NCBI RefSeq assembly: GCF_030817275.1
Contig: NZ_JAUSZD010000002.1
Location: 124,001-188,000 of the forward strand
Origin: Paenibacillus sp. V4I7
GTDB lineage: Bacteria; Bacillota; Bacilli; Paenibacillales; NBRC-103111
DNA: 64,000 nucleotides
Direction: 5' to 3'
Part shown: in pieces, positions 45,037-54,285 of the stretch
Layout: the number at the start of each line of letters is the position of its first letter
Position numbering within the stretch: position 1 is the first letter of the stretch
Made by a program: the position numbers and the translations under genes
Notes under the pieces: generated by a model
The model's input: the letters and a program-made list of their open reading frames with translations, nothing else
Databases searched by the model: none
Told to the model about the DNA's origin: nothing

Positions 45037-48000
45037 ATGAAAATTCATCTCATTCAAAGAAAGCTAGCCATGATGTTAATGATTTCAATGGTTTTCTCAT
45101 TACTCCTCATCCCTTCGCAAGGAAAGGCGATTGATGTTGAGGTGGATGTGGCTGCCCTGCTGCCTACAGCGGACGCGGCTATCGCGATGGACACTACGAA
45201 TGCAGCAATCGCAAATACGAACTTTGATACCAAAACGAGTTCAACAACTGGTATATACAACATTTTGTCCAGCCATACAGTCAAAAGACAGGCCTACTAT
45301 AAATTTAACGTGGCTGCAGTTTCGGACAGTGCATACAAGTATTATTTGCAGGTTTCTGCAAAACGGGGGAGTGGCGCAAATGACGTGGACACACCTTTAC
45401 AAGTGTTCGCTCAGAACGATATTACATGGCAGGAAGCAGCAATTACTTGGAATACAGCGCCCCAAACGGATCTGTCTCAATTAGCTCAACTCGGGCAAAT
45501 TATAGTAACTCAGCCTAATACGATATCCAAGCCGGCACTATATACGGTAGACGTGACTGACTATGTAAGACAGCACTTATCGGATGGTGCAGTATCCTTC
45601 GTTGTTGGTGATTCACAAGGCTTAGGCAGATCGGTTAATGTGTATTCCAAAGAAACGACGGCATCCAATCCTAAGCCGCAGCTGGTGGTGAAGCGAGTGG
45701 TTCAAGGCGATAATACACCGCCTACTTGGCCGTCAAACGCTGTCTTAAAGTCTAGTAATTTGGGAACGGACTTTGTCCAATTAACCTGGCCAGCAGCTAC
45801 AGATGATACCTTGGTAACCAACTATTTGGTCTATCAAAATGACTCCGTAATTTCTACCGTTTATGGCAGTACGTATTATAACGTCGAAGGATTAACGCCA
45901 AATACGAGCTATACTTTTAAGATCATCGCAGGAGACGCGGCTGGGAACTATTCCTCAACGCCATTGACCTACAGCGCGACAACGTTAACTTCTCCTGTTA
46001 CTCCCCTGCAGGTTGTGGAAGTTAATGCTAGCAGCAGCGATGGGAATGTTGAGAGCAATACACTGGATAACAATTTATACAGCCGTTGGTCAGCTTCTGG
46101 CGATGGTCAATATGTGATGTTTGACTTAGGACAAACGAAGAGTATTGGGTACGTGGGGATAGCTTTTTATAAAGGAGATCAACGTTCTACCCTAATCGAT
46201 ATTCAAACTTCAAATGACGCTACAACATGGACGAATGTATTTAGTGGCAGCAGCCGCGCGAGTACGGTTAACATGCAGGCATTTGATTTCCCGGACACTA
46301 ATGCTCGCTTCTTAAGAGTTGTAGGACATGGTAATTCGGATGGCAGTACTTTTACCAGCTTAACGGAAGTGATGATTTATGCACCTTACGTATCAGGAGA
46401 TACACCGGTTGCGATTGTTCCGAATATTACGCCTACAGCTCCTCCAGGCACAGTTCCTTTCACGAAGGCTGGCTTGACGAAACCAGATGGTTCCGAGCAT
46501 GCCATGCATACACCTAACGCAGTAACAGGGAATACCATCAATGTGGTAGATTATGGCGCCGACCCAGCGGATAATGAACAAGATGATCGGATAGCTATTC
46601 AGAATGCCATCAATGCTGCCGCTTTCGGCGACGAAGTCTTTTTACCGAATGGTGTGTATAATTTGAAAACATCGCCTGACGGGTTTATTAACATAAAACT
46701 CAAATCCGGAGTGAATGTAAGGGGAGAAAGCCAAACAGGCACCCTTTTGAAATCAAGTATTGACGACGTCAAGAATAGTTCAGTTTTGAAATCATCCAAT
46801 CAACACGATATTGTCGTTTCGAACCTGACAGTAACCTCAACTTGGAATCGTACATTTTCCTTAGAGCATGCTACGAATAATCCAGAGGCCGGGGGACCCG
46901 ACAGTATGATTGCCATTGCGAATTATGGCGAGAATCCATCCTATAACGTGACCATTGATCAGGTTACTGTTGAACGGTTTAGACGAATGGCGATTCGGAT
47001 TGAGAACAGCCATGATATTGTAGTTCGCAGCAGTACATTCCGTAATGCAACCGATCTCGGTGGCGGCGGAGCAGGCTATGGAACATCCATTCAAGGAATG
47101 CCGAAGGTCGATAGGCTCGGTTTCGATAATGATACGTATTGGAATGTGGTGGAAGATTCTACGTTTGAAGGGCCGTATTTGCGTCATGGTTCCCTCATCC
47201 AAAATGTAGCGCACAATAACGTTCTGAGAAATAATCATTATACCAATACCAAATTGGATGCTATTGATCTTCATGGTGAGCTCGAGTACCTGAATGAAGT
47301 TCACGGGAATACGATCGAAAACATTTTCACCGGCGGGGGCATAGGGCTTGGAAACACAGGCGGTACAGCGCCAAGCAACCACAGCAAAACGGGGCCGAAT
47401 AACTACATTCATGACAATGTCATTCGAAATTCACGTGAAGGCATTGTCGTTACGATGGGGACGCCAGACACATTGATCGAGCACAACACAATTGAAAACA
47501 CGACAACGGTCAATAACGGCGTTGGGATCAACATTTTAAACGGACCAGGTACTCGGATCATCAATAATCTAATTCGCAATAATACAGCCAATAATTACTG
47601 GGGAATTCTGCTCGAACACGACAATGGTGACCAAAATGCCAATAGTGTGGGACAGGGAGATCCTCAAAATGTACAAATTACAGGAAATACGCTAACAGGA
47701 AATACGAATGGTATTCAGCTGCAAGCAGGCTCAAATATTACGGTCAGTAAGAACTTTTTAAACAATATCGGGACCAATTATGAAAAAGCAGCTGGTGTGA
47801 CGGCTACGGAAATATGGCCTTCGAACGACAATACCTTAAGCAATTTAACACTCAGTGCAGGTATATTAAGTCCTGCATTTGATGCAGCTGTAATCGAATA
47901 TACGTCAAATGTGTCTAATGAGATAGATCAAATCAATATCCATCCAACGGCGGCAGACAGTCAAGCGAAGATAACGGTGAACGGAGCATTAGTCGTTAGC

Positions 48001-48441
48001 GGAGAGGCTTCCAGTGACATTCAGCTAAATGTGGGCGAAAATAGGATCGATATTGTTGTTACGGCCGAAGATCATTCAACAAAGACATATCAACTGACAG
48101 TAACTCGGTTGTTATCAAACAATGCGAATTTAAGCAGCTTGACGATTAGTGAGGGAACATTAAGTCCGGTATTCGGAGCGAATGTAACAGCATACACGAC
48201 ATCGGTGTCAAATGGAACTAGTAAAATCACCGTCACGCCAACAGTCGCAGATAGTCGGGCAAAGGTAACAGTAAACGGAGCATTAGTTGCAAGTGGAGCA
48301 GCATCTGATGTTATTCACTTGAAAAAGGGTGAGAACACGATTGAAATTCAAGTGACGGCTGAGGATATCTCGACTAAAGCATACAATCTTATTGTGTTGA
48401 GAGGCATCGACAAGGATAAAGACGAAGACAAGGACAAATAA
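45037..48441 (+). CDS. Large secreted multidomain protein with pectate-lyase-like beta helix
   Basis: The 1134-residue protein has a signal peptide (MLMISMVFSLLLIPSQGKA) of about 32 residues. It continues with a DNRLRE-type carbohydrate-binding-like domain (about 40-225; ITWQEAAITWNTAP), a fibronectin type III domain (230-320), an F5/8 type C/discoidin domain (325-450), a Pectate_lyase_3-type parallel beta helix (about 495-930; NVVDYGADPADNEQDDRIAI, many NNTI-type rungs), and two cadherin-like beta-sandwich repeats (935-1028 and 1029-1120). The C-terminus is a short Asp/Lys run (DKDKDEDKDK). It probably binds and depolymerises a plant or algal glycan outside the cell; the catalytic residues cannot be fixed by eye. 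AAGGAG precedes the ATG. Confidence 0.88.
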   Translation: MKIHLIQRKLAMMLMISMVFSLLLIPSQGKAIDVEVDVAALLPTADAAIAMDTTNAAIANTNFDTKTSSTTGIYNILSSHTVKRQAYYKFNVAAVSDSAYKYYLQVSAKRGSGANDVDTPLQVFAQNDITWQEAAITWNTAPQTDLSQLAQLGQIIVTQPNTISKPALYTVDVTDYVRQHLSDGAVSFVVGDSQGLGRSVNVYSKETTASNPKPQLVVKRVVQGDNTPPTWPSNAVLKSSNLGTDFVQLTWPAATDDTLVTNYLVYQNDSVISTVYGSTYYNVEGLTPNTSYTFKIIAGDAAGNYSSTPLTYSATTLTSPVTPLQVVEVNASSSDGNVESNTLDNNLYSRWSASGDGQYVMFDLGQTKSIGYVGIAFYKGDQRSTLIDIQTSNDATTWTNVFSGSSRASTVNMQAFDFPDTNARFLRVVGHGNSDGSTFTSLTEVMIYAPYVSGDTPVAIVPNITPTAPPGTVPFTKAGLTKPDGSEHAMHTPNAVTGNTINVVDYGADPADNEQDDRIAIQNAINAAAFGDEVFLPNGVYNLKTSPDGFINIKLKSGVNVRGESQTGTLLKSSIDDVKNSSVLKSSNQHDIVVSNLTVTSTWNRTFSLEHATNNPEAGGPDSMIAIANYGENPSYNVTIDQVTVERFRRMAIRIENSHDIVVRSSTFRNATDLGGGGAGYGTSIQGMPKVDRLGFDNDTYWNVVEDSTFEGPYLRHGSLIQNVAHNNVLRNNHYTNTKLDAIDLHGELEYLNEVHGNTIENIFTGGGIGLGNTGGTAPSNHSKTGPNNYIHDNVIRNSREGIVVTMGTPDTLIEHNTIENTTTVNNGVGINILNGPGTRIINNLIRNNTANNYWGILLEHDNGDQNANSVGQGDPQNVQITGNTLTGNTNGIQLQAGSNITVSKNFLNNIGTNYEKAAGVTATEIWPSNDNTLSNLTLSAGILSPAFDAAVIEYTSNVSNEIDQINIHPTAADSQAKITVNGALVVSGEASSDIQLNVGENRIDIVVTAEDHSTKTYQLTVTRLLSNNANLSSLTISEGTLSPVFGANVTAYTTSVSNGTSKITVTPTVADSRAKVTVNGALVASGAASDVIHLKKGENTIEIQVTAEDISTKAYNLIVLRGIDKDKDEDKDK

Positions 48442-48457
48442 AGCTATTAACTGATAA

Positions 48458-48493
48458 GAGTCGGTGAGGATTCCCTCCCGACTCTTCTTTTTT
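48458..48493 (+). terminator. Terminator after the secreted beta-helix gene
   Basis: Arms GAGTCGG.GAGG and CCTC.CGACTC with a 4-nt loop are followed by TTCTTTTTT. Confidence 0.85.
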
Positions 48494-48580
48494 AACATTT
48501 ATTTTCCTGTTAAAAAAGGATAACGCTTACCCTTGCAGAAACATTGAAAGGAATGGATTGAGGGGAGAGCAGAGTAAGCT

Positions 48581-49825
48581 ATGTTAATAGAAAAGTTATT
48601 TTTGAACATCCTTATCGTCCTTGCTCCTGTCTTATTACAAAACGTCTTTGGAGAGCGATGGCGCAACGATCCGTCACCGATTGTGATGGGCTTACTTTAT
48701 GGAACAGCCTCCTCACTTTGCTTATTATTTTCTTACTATGAACTTGATTTGTTTTGGGACTTACGCTATGTTCCCCTTGTCATTTCAAGTATTTATTGGG
48801 GGCCCTTAGCAGGTGTTATTAATTATATTATGATATTGCTGATGCGTACGTATCTTGGTGGAGATGCGCTTTTATTTGGCTATATTAGCATGACACTCAG
48901 TTTTATCATCCCCTTTATAGCTTCTTACAAAATCAAAGGATTAACTGGAAGCTCACGAATAAAGGCAGCAATATTGGTTTCACTAAGTCCGTTGCTGGTT
49001 ATGCTGCTCATTTTAATGAGCTATGTGTCTCTTTATAAAGGCTTTGAAACGTTTGATCTTGCTATTATTCCTGCTATAATCTCTTTTGGCCTACTCCTAG
49101 TTTTAGGAACCTGGTTATCATCCTTGCTGCAAGAAATACATGAAGAACGATTTAAAATGAAAGTTCAAATTCAAAAAGCGGAAAAAATGAAAACACTAGG
49201 CGAGTTAGCTGCATCCATTGCACATGAGGTTCGTAATCCTTTAACGGTTGTTCAAGGGTTTCTGCAGCTTATGCGTCCGAACGAGCAAGGGAAGAATCAA
49301 CAATACCTGAATATTGCAATGGAGGAATTAGCAAGGGCAGAATCGATTATTAATGATTATTTAAATTTTTCCAAGCCGAAACTAACCAAATTAGAATCTT
49401 TTTCATTTTCTGATGTATTAAACAACATTATTGTGCTTCTAACGCCAATGGCGATGAAGAATGGTGTTGAGATTATGGACAGTCTTGAGGATCATATTTA
49501 TATCTTTTCGGATCGTGGACAATTGCAGCAAGCCTTGGTGAATGTGATTAAAAATGCCATTGAAGCGACGCCCGCCAAAGGAGAGGTGCAGGTAAGCTTA
49601 AAAAGATTGGTTGGCCGAGCCGAAATCAAAGTTATTGATAATGGCAAGGGAATGACGAAAGATCAGCTCTCTCGTATCGGTAATTTGTTCTATTCAACGA
49701 AAGATGTTGGAACGGGATTAGGGACTGCGGTTAGCATTCGGATTATAGAAACGATGAATGGGGAAATGATCTACGAAAGTGAGGAAGGCGTCGGTACGAC
49801 TGTCACAATTACTTTGCCTTTGTAA
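48581..49825 (+). CDS. KinB-like sensor histidine kinase
   Basis: The 414-residue membrane kinase has six or so hydrophobic segments in residues 1-190 that resemble the 5TMR sensor of KinB/LytS, and a cytoplasmic HisKA/HATPase core. The phosphoacceptor His is in LAASIAHEVRNPLTVVQGFL near residue 214, the N box is in QALVNVIKNAIEAT, and the G boxes are DNGKGM and GTGLGTAV. There is no response-regulator gene next to it, as is normal for phosphorelay kinases such as KinA-E, which feed Spo0F (family knowledge). It may therefore act in sporulation entry (inference). GGGGAGAG lies before the ATG at 48581. Confidence 0.88.
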   Translation: MLIEKLFLNILIVLAPVLLQNVFGERWRNDPSPIVMGLLYGTASSLCLLFSYYELDLFWDLRYVPLVISSIYWGPLAGVINYIMILLMRTYLGGDALLFGYISMTLSFIIPFIASYKIKGLTGSSRIKAAILVSLSPLLVMLLILMSYVSLYKGFETFDLAIIPAIISFGLLLVLGTWLSSLLQEIHEERFKMKVQIQKAEKMKTLGELAASIAHEVRNPLTVVQGFLQLMRPNEQGKNQQYLNIAMEELARAESIINDYLNFSKPKLTKLESFSFSDVLNNIIVLLTPMAMKNGVEIMDSLEDHIYIFSDRGQLQQALVNVIKNAIEATPAKGEVQVSLKRLVGRAEIKVIDNGKGMTKDQLSRIGNLFYSTKDVGTGLGTAVSIRIIETMNGEMIYESEEGVGTTVTITLPL

Positions 49826-49866
49826 GGGTCATACCTTTTTAAGTGACAGATCTGGGAGTGATGATG

Positions 49867-50550
49867 ATGGAAATTACTATGTATGTAAGCATTGCCGTAA
49901 AGTTGGTTGTTGCTTTGGTTGGCTTGCTGATCATGACACGACTTCTGGGAAAGAAAGAGATATCTCAGCTTACGGCATTTGATTTTGTCTCCTCCTTAAT
50001 GCTCAGTGAGTTAGTTGGAAATACGATTTATGATGTCAATGTTCATTTTAGCCACCTTGTATTCGCACTTGTGATCTGGACACTGCTTGCGCTTGGCCTC
50101 GAGAAGTTTATATGGGCTGTCCCTTGGATTTCACGATATGCATCTGGAACACCAGATTTACTTATCCGTGATGGGGTTATTAACTTCAAGGCGATGAAGC
50201 GTAACAATCTGGACTTTGCTCAACTAAGTATGCTGCTGCGGGAAAATAATGTGTTCTCTATGAGGGATGTTGCTTATGCGTTGTTCGAGACGAATGGCAG
50301 TATTAGTGTGCTCCGCCAAAATGATGCGGCAAGCCAAAACAATGGAGAAGAAGATTCTCCTAAGAAAAGGGTCTGCCTGCCAGAGAGTATTATTGAGAAT
50401 GGGAGTATCAATGAAGCAGCGCTGGAGCGTCTCGGCCGTGACCCGGAATGGCTGAAGCAGCTTTTGCAGCTGAGTGGAATCAGCCATCATGAACGAGTTC
50501 TTTTTGCAGAATGGTCCGATTCAAACGGACTTTTCTACCAACTTAAATAG
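49867..50550 (+). CDS. DUF421-family membrane protein (YetF-like)
   Basis: The 227-residue protein has about three N-terminal helices followed by the cytoplasmic DUF421 domain. Motifs are LGKKEISQLTAFDFVSSLML, LIRDGVINFKAMKRNNLDFA and SMLLRENNVFSMRDVAYALF. Proteins of this group in Bacillus (YetF, YdfR, YrbG and others) are linked to spore or membrane functions, mostly unproven. Three consecutive ATG codons at 49861, 49864 and 49867 are possible starts; the last has the best spacing from GGGAG. It follows the kinase gene by 41 bp and may be co-transcribed. Confidence 0.85.
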   Translation: MEITMYVSIAVKLVVALVGLLIMTRLLGKKEISQLTAFDFVSSLMLSELVGNTIYDVNVHFSHLVFALVIWTLLALGLEKFIWAVPWISRYASGTPDLLIRDGVINFKAMKRNNLDFAQLSMLLRENNVFSMRDVAYALFETNGSISVLRQNDAASQNNGEEDSPKKRVCLPESIIENGSINEAALERLGRDPEWLKQLLQLSGISHHERVLFAEWSDSNGLFYQLK

Positions 50551-50623
50551 ATTCAGCAAAAAAAGCCTAACCACTCCCTAATACCCAAGGGACTGATTAA
50601 GCTTAATACTTATAATCTGCCAA

Positions 50624-51124
50624 TTAGCGATTATCGATTTTTTCCGGATAAAGATCATGGTTCATCAATCGATGCTCAGCCATCGCTTCGAACTTCGTGC
50701 CGGGTTGACCCCAGTTGCAGTAAGGATCGATAGAAATACCGCCGCGCGGGGTAAATTTGCCCCAAACCTCGATATAACGAGGCGCCATCAGCTCGATCAA
50801 ATCATTCATAATAATATTGACGCAGTCCTCGTGGAAATCACCGTGATTCCGGAAGCTGAACAGGTACAGCTTAAGTGATTTGCTCTCCACCATTTTAATA
50901 TTCGGAATATATGAGATGTAGAGTGTAGCAAAATCAGGTTGTCCAGTTACTGGACACAAGCTAGTGAATTCAGGGAAATTAAACTTTACAAAGTAATCCC
51001 TGTTCGGGTGCTTGTTATCGAATGCTTCTAATAAAGTTGGATCATAGTTAAACACATATTTGGTTCCTTGATTGCCTAGTAAGGTAATCTCTTTCAAATC
51101 TTCATTGCTTCTACCTGCTGACAT
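50624..51124 (-). CDS. queF: NADPH-dependent 7-cyano-7-deazaguanine reductase
   Basis: The 166-residue enzyme reduces preQ0 to preQ1 in queuosine biosynthesis. The catalytic cysteine is Cys57 in [16 protein letters not shown], the substrate glutamate is in [18 protein letters not shown], and the distal [11 protein letters not shown] and YCNWGQPG are typical. Length and sequence match the single-domain (type I) QueF. GAGGAACC precedes the ATG at 51124. A preQ1 riboswitch sits directly upstream. The other queuosine genes (queC, queD, queE) are not next to it. Confidence 0.97.
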   Translation of the reverse strand: MSAGRSNEDLKEITLLGNQGTKYVFNYDPTLLEAFDNKHPNRDYFVKFNFPEFTSLCPVTGQPDFATLYISYIPNIKMVESKSLKLYLFSFRNHGDFHEDCVNIIMNDLIELMAPRYIEVWGKFTPRGGISIDPYCNWGQPGTKFEAMAEHRLMNHDLYPEKIDNR

Positions 51125-51140
51125 GGGTGGTTCCTCATTT

Positions 51141-51174
51141 CATAGTTTTTTAGAGAGGGAGTTCGCGAACCTCT
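51141..51174 (-). promoter_or_regulatory. Class I preQ1 riboswitch
   Basis: On the minus strand the leader reads AGAGGTTCGCGAACTCCCTC then TCTAAAAAACTA. The stem AGAGG/CCTCT, the C-rich loop and the 3' A-rich tail with ACTA fit the class I preQ1 aptamer. The ribosome site of queF lies about 3-12 nt after the tail, so control at translation initiation is likely. Confidence 0.85.
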
Positions 51175-51366
51175 TGTTTTTTTCATTAGAAATGTACCAT
51201 ATACGCAAGCAAAATGCATCCTCGTCGCTAATGGAATTTCGTGGAGAGGCCACTTTTTAATACGAAAGTTTCCGTATATTCACGATTGCAGACAGGTAGC
51301 CAAAAGGGTTCTATGCGGGTAAAATAGATAAATACATGTGTAACATAGAGATGGAGGTTTGTAAGC

Positions 51367-52311
51367 TTGAAAGCCTATCAGGAACTATTACAAGATATTC
51401 TTACTAATGGTACGAAAAAGGAAGATAGAACGGGAACAGGGACAATTTCAGTATTTGGCAGACAGATGCGCTTCGATCTTGCAGCAGGATTTCCTTTGGT
51501 AACGACGAAAAGGGTGCCTTTTCGCTTAATCGCTAGTGAAATGTTGTGGTTTATTAAAGGCGACACGAATATTCGTTATCTGTTACAACATAATAACCAC
51601 ATATGGAATGAATGGGCATTTAAGAAATGGGTGGAGAGCGCAGATTATTCGGGACCGGATATGCGTAATTTCGGGTTACGCTCACAGCAAGACGAGACCT
51701 TCAAGCTTCAATACGATGAGCAAATGGATGAGTTTGTGAAAAAGGTGCTCGAGAATGACGAATTTGCCAAGCAATACGGTGAGCTAGGGGATGTCTACGG
51801 CAAACAATGGAGGGATTGGACGACAACGCAGGGAGGCACGATTGATCAGCTAAAAGAAGTTATTCATATGATCAAAACGAACCCTGATTCTCGCCGTCTC
51901 ATCGTATCTGCATGGAATCCGGAGGATGTACCCAGTATGGCGCTTCCGCCTTGTCACACCTTGTTTCAGTTTTATGTGGCGGAGGGCAAGCTGTCCTGCC
52001 AATTATATCAACGCAGCGCAGATACGTTCCTCGGCGTACCTTTCAATATCGCTGGCTATGCACTGCTGACGCATCTTATTGCACATGAATGCGGGTTAGG
52101 CGTAGGTGAGTTCGTACATACGATCGGAGATGCCCATATTTATTCGAACCATATGGACCAAATTCAAACCCTGCTCAGCCGCGAGCCGCGAGAATTGCCT
52201 ACGCTCAAGCTGAACAAGGATGTCGCTTCTATATTTGATTTCGACGTTAGTGATATTGAAATGCTGGATTACAATCCGCATCCAACGATTAAAGCACCTG
52301 TGGCTGTATAA
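51367..52311 (+). CDS. thyA: Thymidylate synthase
   Basis: The 314-residue enzyme converts dUMP to dTMP with methylene-tetrahydrofolate. The catalytic Cys is residue 196 in [13 protein letters not shown], and the conserved [18 protein letters not shown] and [14 protein letters not shown] dUMP-phosphate sites are present. The length of about 314 with the extra insert at residues 90-145 is that of the L. casei-type long ThyA. The start is a TTG at 51367 with GGAGG 9 nt upstream. dfrA follows after 30 bp, so both steps of the dTMP/tetrahydrofolate cycle are in one operon. Confidence 0.97.
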   Translation: MKAYQELLQDILTNGTKKEDRTGTGTISVFGRQMRFDLAAGFPLVTTKRVPFRLIASEMLWFIKGDTNIRYLLQHNNHIWNEWAFKKWVESADYSGPDMRNFGLRSQQDETFKLQYDEQMDEFVKKVLENDEFAKQYGELGDVYGKQWRDWTTTQGGTIDQLKEVIHMIKTNPDSRRLIVSAWNPEDVPSMALPPCHTLFQFYVAEGKLSCQLYQRSADTFLGVPFNIAGYALLTHLIAHECGLGVGEFVHTIGDAHIYSNHMDQIQTLLSREPRELPTLKLNKDVASIFDFDVSDIEMLDYNPHPTIKAPVAV

Positions 52312-52341
52312 ACAACATGTGACGAAGGGAGGGGCTCCTGC

Positions 52342-52830
52342 ATGAGTATTTCATTTATTTTTGCAATGGATCGCAACCGAGCCATCGGTGTGAATAATAC
52401 ACTGCCTTGGCATTTACCAGGGGATCTGAAGTTTTTCAAAACCGTGACGATGGGTCACCCTATTCTTATGGGGCGGAAGACGTACGACTCTATTGGAAAG
52501 CCATTACCGGGCAGACGCAACATCATTCTCACTCAAAATCTACAGTTCCAAGCGGAAGGCTGTGAAGTCATTCACTCTGTGCAAGAAGCGGTGGACGGCT
52601 TCCATGATCAGGAACTGTTCGTCATCGGCGGGGCGGAAATCTTCCGACTGTTTACTTCCGTCGTGGACCGCATGTACATTACGCACATCGAGCATGAGTT
52701 TGAAGCAGATACGTTTATGACCGAACTAGACTTGTCCGAATGGACGTTGGTATCCAGTGAACAAGGCGAACGGAACGAGAAAAATCCTTACGAGTATTAC
52801 TTCAGGATCTACCAACGAAAACAAGCTTAA
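52342..52830 (+). CDS. dfrA: Dihydrofolate reductase
   Basis: The 162-residue enzyme recycles dihydrofolate made by ThyA to tetrahydrofolate. The N-terminal ISFIFAMDRNRAIGVNNTLPWHLP contains the substrate loop; Asp27-equivalent and the motif GHPILMGRKTYDSIGKPLPGR bind NADPH, and ELFVIGGAEIFRLF is the second nucleotide motif. GGGAGGGG precedes the ATG at 52342. It is co-transcribed with thyA and ends at a terminator. Nothing in the sequence suggests a trimethoprim-resistant variant. Confidence 0.97.
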   Translation: MSISFIFAMDRNRAIGVNNTLPWHLPGDLKFFKTVTMGHPILMGRKTYDSIGKPLPGRRNIILTQNLQFQAEGCEVIHSVQEAVDGFHDQELFVIGGAEIFRLFTSVVDRMYITHIEHEFEADTFMTELDLSEWTLVSSEQGERNEKNPYEYYFRIYQRKQA

Positions 52831-52840
52831 TGAAATAAAT

Positions 52841-52888
52841 AAAGGCCCTGAGTTATCTGTTATTATCACAGAGCGCTCAAGGCCTTTT
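52841..52888. terminator. Bidirectional terminator between dfrA and ycnI
   Basis: Arms AAAGGCC.TGAG and CTCA.GGCCTTTTT pair around a loop with its own partial stem; A-rich left and T-rich right arms suit both convergent genes. Confidence 0.8.
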
Positions 52889-52890
52889 TA

Positions 52891-53517
52891 TTATTTACGC
52901 TTTTTTGTTAGCGAAACGATCAGGGACAAAGCTCCAAGTACGACTGCAGCAATGGAGAGGTAGAGAGGAGTGTTGGATGACGTGCCACTGGCTGCAGCAC
53001 TGCCAGCTATTACCTGTCCGTGGCTATCTGTCGTAGCACCAGCAGCTGTTTTGGCTTTGACTGTCGTTACAGAAGCAGGCTTGTCAGATCCATTAGCGCC
53101 GACCCATTCAACCACGCTGCCATCCTTATAAGTTTGATAGGCTTTCCACACGATCTCAGTAGCAGCATCCGCTACCTTGCCTTGCATATTGAATTCTCCG
53201 AATTCCGTACTAGCAAGTCCTTCTCCGGTAGCTTTCCAGGTGACACCTGTAATTTTACCAGCGGAATCTTTGGTTAGCTCGTAGGTCCAACCTGCTTTGG
53301 GCTCGAAGCGAGAAACCGCTACAGCATCCATAGGGAATTTCACTTCTACTTTCACAGTAGGAATGTCTTTCTCTGAAGGCACACGTACCGTAAATTTCTC
53401 GTAGCTGCCTTGTGTGGATTCTTTCGGATATACAGTAACGTGGGCGCTGGCGATACCCGCGAGAAGCATGGAGCCAATCAACATAATACCTGCATGTAAC
53501 ATCAGTTTTTTAAACAT
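52891..53517 (-). CDS. YcnI-family (DUF1775) copper-binding-like membrane protein
   Basis: The 208-residue exported protein has a signal peptide ending ASA at residue 25, so the mature chain begins with His26 (HVTVYPKESTQGSYEKF). In B. subtilis YcnI this N-terminal His is a copper ligand with nearby Glu and Trp (family knowledge). A Cupredoxin-like domain spans about 26-160, followed by a linker and a C-terminal helix (LYLSIAAVVLGALSLIV) with a KKRK anchor. In B. subtilis it is part of ycnKJI copper import; ycnJ and ycnK are not adjacent here. It is a single gene. Confidence 0.9.
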   Translation of the reverse strand: MFKKLMLHAGIMLIGSMLLAGIASAHVTVYPKESTQGSYEKFTVRVPSEKDIPTVKVEVKFPMDAVAVSRFEPKAGWTYELTKDSAGKITGVTWKATGEGLASTEFGEFNMQGKVADAATEIVWKAYQTYKDGSVVEWVGANGSDKPASVTTVKAKTAAGATTDSHGQVIAGSAAASGTSSNTPLYLSIAAVVLGALSLIVSLTKKRK

Positions 53518-53613
53518 AAACGTATTCCCCCTTCAAGTTAACTCTTATCATGTTGTCCATATTACCTGATCGACAAGCATAAGAGTATGACTCGACTGGG
53601 CTATTTTTGAGGG

Positions 53614-54285
53614 TTAGTTTTGTCCTTTTCGTGTCAGTCCGTGCTTAATGGCGAATGCGGTGAGCTGGACACGATTCTCGAGTCCAAGCTTTACCAATAT
53701 GTTTTTCATGTGGTTTTTAACCGTATGTTCGGATATCAGCAGCTTCTCTGCAATCTGCCGGTTGTTATCCCCTAAGGCAACATAGGCGGTAATTTCCTGT
53801 TCCCGAGAGGTCAGCATGCTTGGTGTCGGGCCTTCTGTATGCGTACCAATGGGTGCGCGGAACCTTTGGAAAAGCTTATCCGCCATCCCTCTGGCGGCTT
53901 CTGAATTATCGTCGAGCAGCGCTCGAAGGTAAGTGAGCCATTCGTCAGGGTCCATGTTTTTTAACAAATAGCCTTGAGCTCCGAATTGCAGCGCTGTAAA
54001 GAGGTCAGCTACATCATCGGACACGGTGAGCATGACGATGCGTATAGCCCCATATGCTTGCTTAATGCGCCGCGTTGCTTCAAGTCCATCCATAGGGGAC
54101 ATATGTATATCCATCAAAACGACATCAGGCGCGACCTCGCCGCAAAGAAGAATAGCTTCTTCACCGCTGTTCGCTTCTCCCACGATATAGAAGTCGGATA
54201 CAGGCTCCAGCATGCTGCGAATCGCTTTCCTTGCCAGTGGATGATCGTCAACGATGAGTACGCGGAACGGCTGATTGCTCGGCAT
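53614..54285 (-). CDS. NarL/FixJ-family response regulator
   Basis: The 223-residue protein has a receiver domain (residues 1-120) with acidic residues at DDHPL, the phosphoacceptor in PDVVLMDIHMSPMDGLE near residue 59, and Lys at LLKNMDPDEW. A LuxR-type helix-turn-helix is at about 150-215 (LTSREQEITAYVALGDNNRQ, IAEKLLISEHTVKNHMKNIL). The ATG at 54285 overlaps the kinase stop (TAATG). It forms a two-component pair with the kinase. Its target genes are not adjacent in an obvious way; the nickel/cobalt permease is divergent upstream. Confidence 0.95.
   Translation of the reverse strand: MPSNQPFRVLIVDDHPLARKAIRSMLEPVSDFYIVGEANSGEEAILLCGEVAPDVVLMDIHMSPMDGLEATRRIKQAYGAIRIVMLTVSDDVADLFTALQFGAQGYLLKNMDPDEWLTYLRALLDDNSEAARGMADKLFQRFRAPIGTHTEGPTPSMLTSREQEITAYVALGDNNRQIAEKLLISEHTVKNHMKNILVKLGLENRVQLTAFAIKHGLTRKGQN

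Noticed and set aside
46861-47412. 183-codon minus-strand frame in the beta-helix gene.
   Set aside because: It is opposite well-defined beta-helix coding sequence and shows no family features.
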